Shown here in pieces: positions 43,417 through 48,866 of a DNA stretch of 48,866 nt. The DNA comes from RUG11551 sp045546875. Its GTDB lineage: Bacteria; Planctomycetota; Planctomycetia; Pirellulales; Thermoguttaceae. Within the stretch, counting starts at the first letter, position 1, and every line of letters begins with the position of its first letter. The stretch is taken from the NCBI GenBank assembly GCA_045546875.1, contig JAZQDP010000523.1, positions 1 through 48,866 on the forward strand, read 5' to 3'. The notes beneath the pieces are model-generated. The model saw only the letters and a list, made by a program, of their open reading frames with translations, was not told where the DNA came from and made no database searches. The position numbers and the translations under genes are program-made.

Positions 43417-43911
43417 AGGCGTCTCCCGTAAATTTAAGGAATATATACAGTAATTTTTATTGAACGCTAAAATATTTTGTTCTCTGGAGGTAAATTAAAT
43501 AATTTGACCCGAGAGAATCAAACGCCAATCAAAACCAAAATATTATAATCTAATTTCGAAATCTCCTGATTTCAAACATTAGAAAATATTCTCATATTGA
43601 TACAAACTCTCTATCTTGCCCATTATTATATTAGTTTTAGTTATTCTTGTCAAGCCCGATTGATAAACAAATCCTAATGAGTGGCGCAAATATTTTTTGA
43701 GAAGATGGAGAAGATAGAAGTTAGCTGAGAGCGCAATAGGATTGAAAGGCGGTAGGCAGTAGGCAAGAGACTGTAGAAGATTGAAAGGCGGTAATGTAGT
43801 GAGCGTTAGCGAATGGAATTACGCTTTCGCCGTTAGACGAACGATTATGAACATTTCATGAGGCGCTTGCGTAATTCCGCATTCCGCATTAAAACTACTG
43901 CCTTCTCGGTC
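43417..43911. repeat. Gene-free region between etfB and glpK: AT-rich part and repeats
   Basis: 43440-43640 is AT-rich and probably holds the etfB promoter. 43747-43768 contains heptamers (GGTAGGCAGTAGGCAAGAG). 43782-43824 is a REP-like palindrome (GGCGGTAAT..AATTACGC). 43872-43890 carries ATTCCGC heptamers next to the glpK 3' end. No gene seen. Confidence 0.6.
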
Positions 43912-45414
43912 TTACGTTTCTGCCCAGTTCAGACATCGGCTGACCGCTTTTTTCCACATCAGGATTTTTTGTTGAGCCTGTTCAGGGCTAATTTGCGGTT
44001 TGAACGTTCTTTCAATCGCCCATTGCCTGGCAAGTTCCTGTTCAGAATTCCAGAACCCAACGCCCAAGCCCGCTAAATAAGCGGCGCCGCGAGCCGTTGA
44101 CTCTAAAACGGTTGGACGCACAATTTCTTTTTGGAACAGATCCGCCTGAATCTGCATCAGCAGGTCGTCGGCTGTCGCTCCGCCGTCAACGCGCATTTGA
44201 TCGATTTTCAGACCTAAAGCAGATAAATCGGCTTCCATTGCGTCTGTAACGTCATTTACCTGAAAAGCGATTCCTTCCAAAGCGGCTCGGGCGATGTGAG
44301 CCGTTGTCGTTCCTCTGGTTATTCCCAGGATGCCGCCTCGGGCGTTAGAGTTCCACCACGGAGCGCCTAAACCGGTCAGGGCAGGAACGAAATACACCCC
44401 GCCAGAGTCGGGAACTGTTGCTGCCAACGGTTCGATGTCAGCGGAAGTCCGAACGGATTCCAGCTTCAAGCCGTCTCGAATCCACTGTACAACGGCTCCA
44501 CCCACGAAAACGCTGCCCTCTAAAGCATAATAAGTCTTTCCCGCTCGACGCCAGGCAACAGTTGAAAGCAAATTTGACGTGGATTGAGCAACGTTTTCTC
44601 CTGTATTAACCATTAAAAAGCAGCCTGTTCCGTACGTGGTTTTTACCATTCCGGGATTGAGGCACAGTTGCCCAAACAACGCCGCTTGCTGATCGCCGGC
44701 TGCGCCTGAAATGGGAACCCTGAACGGAAGGCGTTCCGTTTGCGTTACGCCAAGCTCTCCGGAAGAATCGCAGACGGTTGGCAACATAGACGCGGGAATG
44801 TCGAACAGACGCAGTAACTCGTCGTCCCATTCCAAAGTATGAATATTAAACAAGAGCGTTCTGGACGCGTTCGAGACGTCGGTGATATGTTTCTGACCCT
44901 TTGTTAAATTCCAAATCAGCCACGAATCGACGGTTCCGAATCGCAAATCGCCCTGATTTGCTTTTGTTCTGTCGCCGGGAACGTTGTCAAGAATCCAGCG
45001 AATTTTTGAAGCGGAAAAGTAGGCGTCGAGAACCAGCCCGGTTTTTTGACGAATCGTTTCAACCTCCCCAGCCTGGACGAGTTGAGCGCAAAATTCGCTT
45101 GTTCGACGATCTTGCCAAACGATAGCAGGATAAATCGGCTCGCCGGTGTTGGCGTCCCAGACAATCGTTGTTTCTCGCTGATTGGCAATCCCGACCGCGG
45201 ACACCTCTGACGGTTTGACGTTTCCTTGCCTTAGCGCGGCAAGCGCCGTTTCAAGCTGCGAGTTCCAAATTTCTTTCGGGTCATGTTCAACCCAGCCGGG
45301 CTGAGGGAAAAATTGAGTGAATTCCTGTTGCGCGGATGAGTGAATCTGTCCGTTGGAATCGAATACGATTGCGCGTGAACTGGTGGTGCCTTGATCTAAT
45401 GCTAAAATGTACAT
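43912..45414 (-). CDS. glpK: Glycerol kinase
   Basis: A 500-residue FGGY kinase. The N-terminal ATP/glycerol domain begins 'MYILALDQGTTSSRAIVFD'. 'ETTIVWDANTGEPIYPAIVWQDRRT' (glycerol-binding Arg/Glu region), 'TYGTGCFLMVNTG' and the FGGY signature block 'GVYFVPALTGLGAPWWNSNARGGILGITRGT' are diagnostic. It phosphorylates glycerol to glycerol-3-phosphate in the cytosol, feeding PlsC-type lipid synthesis or glycolysis. No glpF or glpD is in the window, so regulation and uptake are unseen. Strong Shine-Dalgarno (AAAGGAG). Length is typical. Confidence 0.96.
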   Translation of the reverse strand: MYILALDQGTTSSRAIVFDSNGQIHSSAQQEFTQFFPQPGWVEHDPKEIWNSQLETALAALRQGNVKPSEVSAVGIANQRETTIVWDANTGEPIYPAIVWQDRRTSEFCAQLVQAGEVETIRQKTGLVLDAYFSASKIRWILDNVPGDRTKANQGDLRFGTVDSWLIWNLTKGQKHITDVSNASRTLLFNIHTLEWDDELLRLFDIPASMLPTVCDSSGELGVTQTERLPFRVPISGAAGDQQAALFGQLCLNPGMVKTTYGTGCFLMVNTGENVAQSTSNLLSTVAWRRAGKTYYALEGSVFVGGAVVQWIRDGLKLESVRTSADIEPLAATVPDSGGVYFVPALTGLGAPWWNSNARGGILGITRGTTTAHIARAALEGIAFQVNDVTDAMEADLSALGLKIDQMRVDGGATADDLLMQIQADLFQKEIVRPTVLESTARGAAYLAGLGVGFWNSEQELARQWAIERTFKPQISPEQAQQKILMWKKAVSRCLNWAET

Positions 45415-45530
45415 ATCCGCTCCTTTTCATTAAAAAAACTCACAGAAGAAAAAAGGTTTGGGTTCAAATATAAAGTTACCATAAAAGCCAACGATTCGCA
45501 ATAGGGGACGCGGATTAATTCGGAATGAGG

Positions 45531-45800
45531 AATTCGGAATTACGCAAGCGCTTCATTAAATGTTCTCGCAATTCCCATCGTTCGCTCTACGAACTTCATT
45601 ATCACCTTTCAATCTTTTGTGTGATTCTCTTTTAAAACTTCGCGAACTTTGCGCACTTTGCGTGAGATTTTTTCTACTGCCTACAGTCTTCCCATCGTTC
45701 GCCTGACGGCGAATGCGTAATTCCGTTCGCTAACGCTCGCTGCATTACCGCCTTCCAATCTTCTACTGCCTACTGCCTCTTGCCTACTGCCTACTACCTC
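45531..45800. repeat. Repeat cluster upstream of mnmG
   Basis: Tandem GGAATGA/GGAATTC heptamers (45531-45545), a degenerate REP-like palindrome (45568-45614), AACTTCGCG/ACTTTGCGC 9-mers (45632-45667), a good REP-like palindrome (45715-45758) and CTGCCTA heptamers (45764-45800). The gap from glpK to mnmG is 428 bp and contains no gene. Confidence 0.75.
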
Positions 45801-45842
45801 CCTTCTCCCCTCCCCCTCGATTTTTCCTGTTTTAAAACTATA

Positions 45843-47672
45843 ATGGAACCTATGAATATATCTAAATATGAGTTTGACGTTATAGTTGTTGGCGGGGGTC
45901 ATGCAGGAATAGAAGCCGCTTGCTCAGCCGCTCGAATTGGAGCTAAAACCGCGCTTTTAACCGGGAATCTGGATACAATCGGAATGATGAGCTGCAACCC
46001 GGCTATTGGCGGGGTGGGGAAAGGGCACATCGTTCGAGAAGTTGACGCTTTAGGCGGCGTGATGGGTCTGCTTGCCGACAAAACAGGGATTCAGTTTCGA
46101 ATGCTTAACCGAAGCAAGGGACCTGCCATGCAGGGACCGCGCGCCCAGTCGGATAAAGCTCTGTATCGAAACGAGGCGAAATTCTTTTGTGAACAGCAGC
46201 CGAACCTGACTTTGCGTCAAGAGCAGGTTATTAGTCTGATAACTCAAGTCGAAAATGGAAAACGGATCATTCGCGGCGTTACAACTCAAACCGGGTCAGA
46301 GTATTTTGCGAATGCCGTCGTTCTTTGCGCCGGGACGTTCCTGCATGGAATCTTGCACTACGGAACCTCTCAAATTCCCGGCGGTCGATGCGCGGAAGCC
46401 CCGTCCGTTGGGTTGAGCCAATCGCTGACAGAAAACGGCATTACTCTAAAAAGGTTCAAAACGGGAACTCCAACCAGAATTAATTCCCGGTCTGTCAACT
46501 ACAGCAAACTTATTGAACATCCCGGCGATCCCGTTCCGGAACCGTTCTCCTTTATGACCTCGTCTATCGACAGCGAACAGATTCCGTGCTGGATGGCGCA
46601 TACCAACCCAACAGTTCATAAAATCATTACTGACAACCTCGATAAAGCCCCGATGTACACCGGGCAGATAACCTCAACCGGACCTCGCTACTGTCCGTCG
46701 ATTGAAACAAAAGTCGTTCGATTTGCCGACAAAACCGCTCATCAGATTTTTTTGGAACCGGAAGGACGCCGCACAAACGAAATGTACGTCAACGGTCTTT
46801 CGACCAGTTTGCCACCGTACATTCAAGACGCAATGATTCACTCTATTGAGGGGTTGGAAAACGCAGAAATAATCCGGTACGCGTACGCTATCGAATACGA
46901 TTACGCCCCTTCTCAAGGTCAGATTCGCCTCACGTTGGAAACAATGGCGGTTGACGGCTTGTATTTGGCAGGTCAGCTCAACGGAACGACCGGATACGAA
47001 GAAGCGGCAGCGCAAGGCTTGATTGCCGGCGCCAATGCGGCGCTAAAATGCGCCGGGAAAGAACCGATTAAACTCACAAGAGAACAGGCGTATATCGGAG
47101 TCATGATAGACGATCTGGTAACTCGCGGTGCGGAAGAGCCGTACAGAATGTTTACCTCTCGGGCGGAATGTCGGTTGCGTCTCCGTGCGGACAACGCCGA
47201 CCGCCGTCTAACGCCAATCGGTCGTTCGTGCGGGTTGGTGGACGACGTTCGCTGGCGCGCATTCGAAGAAAAAATCGCCTGTTTGGAATCTACGGTGGAA
47301 TTTCTCCAAAACACCCGGTTTGACGGCTATTCCGCGTGGGAACATTTACGGCGACCCGGTCTGACCTGGGAAGCGCTGGCTGAAAAATACCCCTCGTTGC
47401 ATAGCGTTCCCTATCGAGTTACAGAGCAAATTCTTAACGACGCCAAATATTCCGGTTATTTACAGCAGGAAGACGAATTCAACGCCCGACAGGGCAAAAT
47501 CGGTCGCCGGCGCATTCCTGACAACATCGATTATTTCGCTATCAAACACCTCCGGATGGAAGCGAAAGAGGCGTTGAGCAAAGTTCGTCCGGAAACAATC
47601 GAGCAGGCGGCTCGAATAGGAGCGATTACCCCGGCTGACATTGCCGTTTTAACAATTTATCTGGGAAAATAA
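45843..47672 (+). CDS. mnmG: MnmG (GidA), tRNA uridine-34 5-carboxymethylaminomethyl modification enzyme
   Basis: A 609-residue FAD-dependent enzyme. The Rossmann start 'DVIVVGGGHAGIEAACSAARIG' is followed by 'MSCNPAIGGVGKGHIVREVDALGG' and 'AMQGPRAQSDKALYR'. The C-terminal helical domain that binds tRNA/MnmE ('TSRAECRLRLRADNADRRLTPIG') is also present. With MnmE it makes cmnm5U34 on tRNAs. The ATG at 45843 or the in-frame ATG at 45852 are both possible; an upstream frame from 45780 would translate heptamer repeats. No Shine-Dalgarno is seen. mnmE is not in the window. Length is typical (about 610-630). Confidence 0.96.
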   Translation: MEPMNISKYEFDVIVVGGGHAGIEAACSAARIGAKTALLTGNLDTIGMMSCNPAIGGVGKGHIVREVDALGGVMGLLADKTGIQFRMLNRSKGPAMQGPRAQSDKALYRNEAKFFCEQQPNLTLRQEQVISLITQVENGKRIIRGVTTQTGSEYFANAVVLCAGTFLHGILHYGTSQIPGGRCAEAPSVGLSQSLTENGITLKRFKTGTPTRINSRSVNYSKLIEHPGDPVPEPFSFMTSSIDSEQIPCWMAHTNPTVHKIITDNLDKAPMYTGQITSTGPRYCPSIETKVVRFADKTAHQIFLEPEGRRTNEMYVNGLSTSLPPYIQDAMIHSIEGLENAEIIRYAYAIEYDYAPSQGQIRLTLETMAVDGLYLAGQLNGTTGYEEAAAQGLIAGANAALKCAGKEPIKLTREQAYIGVMIDDLVTRGAEEPYRMFTSRAECRLRLRADNADRRLTPIGRSCGLVDDVRWRAFEEKIACLESTVEFLQNTRFDGYSAWEHLRRPGLTWEALAEKYPSLHSVPYRVTEQILNDAKYSGYLQQEDEFNARQGKIGRRRIPDNIDYFAIKHLRMEAKEALSKVRPETIEQAARIGAITPADIAVLTIYLGK

Positions 47673-47684
47673 GAGGTAGTAGTT

Positions 47685-47813
47685 TTAATTCGGAATTCGG
47701 AATGCGGAATTACGCAAGCGCCACATAAAACGTTCTCGCAACTCCATAACCATTCGCCTGACGCCTAAGCGTAATTCCGTTTCCGATGGTCGCTCCGTTA
47801 CCGCCTTTCAATC
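47685..47813. repeat. Heptamers and REP-like palindrome between mnmG and the IMPase gene
   Basis: CGGAATT/CGGAATG heptamers (47690-47711) are followed by a GCGTAATTCCGTTTCCG..CCGTTACCGCC palindrome (47769-47812) between convergent genes. Confidence 0.7.
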
Positions 47814-48614
47814 CTAATGCTTTCCCTCCGCATTCTTAACGCAATTTAGAATTCCTGCGTGAAGTTTTTCATTTGACGTAGCCAGCAGGTCAGCGCGGTC
47901 AACGTTAAAGGGCGCCCCGTCCGCGGCGGTTACAATCCCGCCCGCCTCTCGAACCAGCAGAACGCCGGCGGCAACGTCCCACGAATGGGCGGAAAAGTTC
48001 ATTGTCGCGTCAAAGACCCCTCGAGCCGTATACGCCAGGTTTAACGCTAACGAACCGGTGCGACGCATCGCTTGACATTCTCCTGTCAGTTTTAGGAACG
48101 CTTGAAAATCGGAGCAATTCTGCGTTACGTTTGGTGGAAATCCAAAGCCGATAAGAGAATCGATAAGTTTCTCAACCTTGGAAACGCGAAGCTCTTTCCC
48201 GTTCAGCCAGGCGCCGTGCCCCGCAACGGCAGAATAGAATTCGTCATAGCACGGCGCGTAAATCCCGCTTATAAACAGCTCGCCGCGAAATTCCAGCGCC
48301 AGCGAAACGCAAAAATGCGGAGAGCCGTGCGCGTAGTTGGTGGTGCCGTCCAACGGATCGAGAATCCAGCGATATTCCGAATCCTCCGGCGGTTTCGGGT
48401 AGTTTATATCGTCAATCGACTCTTCTCCAACAAATTTATGCGTTGGAAACGCCTCGGCTAAAATGTCTCGAACCGCTTTTTGAGCGTTACGGTCTGAATC
48501 CGTAACCAGATCTCGAACGTCTTTATGGTATACGTTGGCAGATCCCAAACCATCCAACAGGACTTTTCCTGCCGCAAAGCACGATTCGCGAAGAATTTCT
48601 GTAAAGTTCGGCAT
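47814..48614 (-). CDS. Inositol monophosphatase family protein
   Basis: A 266-residue Mg-dependent phosphatase. The metal-site motifs are present: 'GEESIDD' (Glu64/Glu65), 'WILDPLDGTTNYAHG' (Asp86, Asp89) and 'SWDVAAGVLLVREAGGIV' near residues 205-225 (third metal Asp). It hydrolyses inositol-1-phosphate or related sugar phosphates in the cytosol; family members also act on fructose-1,6-bisphosphate or 3'-phosphoadenosine-5'-phosphate, so the substrate is not decided. The ATG has an AAATAACT leader and no Shine-Dalgarno. It is convergent with mnmG. Confidence 0.92.
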   Translation of the reverse strand: MPNFTEILRESCFAAGKVLLDGLGSANVYHKDVRDLVTDSDRNAQKAVRDILAEAFPTHKFVGEESIDDINYPKPPEDSEYRWILDPLDGTTNYAHGSPHFCVSLALEFRGELFISGIYAPCYDEFYSAVAGHGAWLNGKELRVSKVEKLIDSLIGFGFPPNVTQNCSDFQAFLKLTGECQAMRRTGSLALNLAYTARGVFDATMNFSAHSWDVAAGVLLVREAGGIVTAADGAPFNVDRADLLATSNEKLHAGILNCVKNAEGKH

Positions 48615-48866
48615 AGTTATTTATCTTGACGTAAAAGGTAACTTGTCTCTTAAATTTATTCAGAAAGTATAGCGCTAAAAGACAATAATTACAAGAGGAA
48701 AGATCAAGAATTTTAGTTCCCTGGGTGCGAAGACGGCGATTAGCTTATGGATTCGAGGTTCTTGTTGCCGACCGCCCCCGCGCCAATCCGTTGGATGAAC
48801 CATATTTTTTGTCGCCCTTGACAGGGTTGCACCAAAAAGTATAAGTCGGAGGCCAAGCGGTCTTAG
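48615..48866. other. Gene-free 3' end of the window
   Basis: No reading frame with recognisable product. The last bases (about 48842-48866) resemble the start of a tRNA D-arm region, but the window ends before it could be folded. Confidence 0.4.

Noticed and set aside
42751..43431. 226-aa plus-strand frame inside etfB
   Set aside because: Shadow of the etfB coding sequence on the other strand.
48842..48866. Possible tRNA start at the right edge
   Set aside because: The GGCCAAGCGGTCTTAG-like string resembles a D-arm, but the base at tRNA position 8 does not fit and the rest lies outside the window.

Overview
The window looks like a chromosomal segment of a bacterium of the Planctomycetota, possibly one of the moderate-GC Pirellulales lineages. 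This is inference. It rests on two PEP-CTERM (exosortase-sorted) autotransporter-repeat proteins, a LexA of the type known from that phylum, a very large cysteine-containing DUF11 protein, a recO-bamD-lptE-bamA outer-membrane cluster, several secreted proteins of no recognisable family, and dnaN next to a DUF721/DciA gene. LptE, BamD and BamA show that the cell has a diderm envelope.

Layout. 1-8.2 kb: the 3' end of ispG, a divergent lexA, then a leftward cluster bamA, recO, bamD-like, lptE. 8.3-14.2 kb: a tandem pair of paralogous PEP-CTERM proteins, each followed by a copy of the same intergenic repeat block. 14.3-17.5 kb: an NfeD/slipin (SPFH) pair and a BASS-family transporter. 17.8-25.4 kb: a secreted protein, a sulfatase-fold protein that has lost most active-site residues, a PlsC acyltransferase, a small 2[4Fe-4S] ferredoxin, a PHA-granule-region-like protein and the 1006-residue DUF11 protein. 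25.6-29.1 kb: glycosyltransferase overlapping fabI, ribosomal protein L27, a secreted protein. 29.2-34.2 kb: replication/recombination block with holB between two direct repeats, a probable oriC (AT-rich, DnaA-box-like 9-mers), then dnaN, dciA-like and recA on the opposite strand. 34.2-39.7 kb: an accessory region of small, AT-rich, unrecognised genes; its first part is enclosed by a 215-bp inverted repeat. 39.7-48.6 kb: etfB-etfA-acyl-CoA dehydrogenase operon, glpK, mnmG and an inositol-phosphatase-family gene.

Genes to the left of the probable origin are mostly on the minus strand (18 of 22), and the first genes to the right are on the plus strand, which fits divergent replication from about 30.9 kb. 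The intergenic space is unusually rich in several families of short palindromic and tandem repeats (heptamers, 9-mers, REP-like hairpins), some of which run into the ends of genes. The most unusual points are the inverted-repeat cassette beside recA, the degenerate sulfatase, the divergent LexA autoproteolysis domain, the long linker in BamA and the interspersed repeat families.
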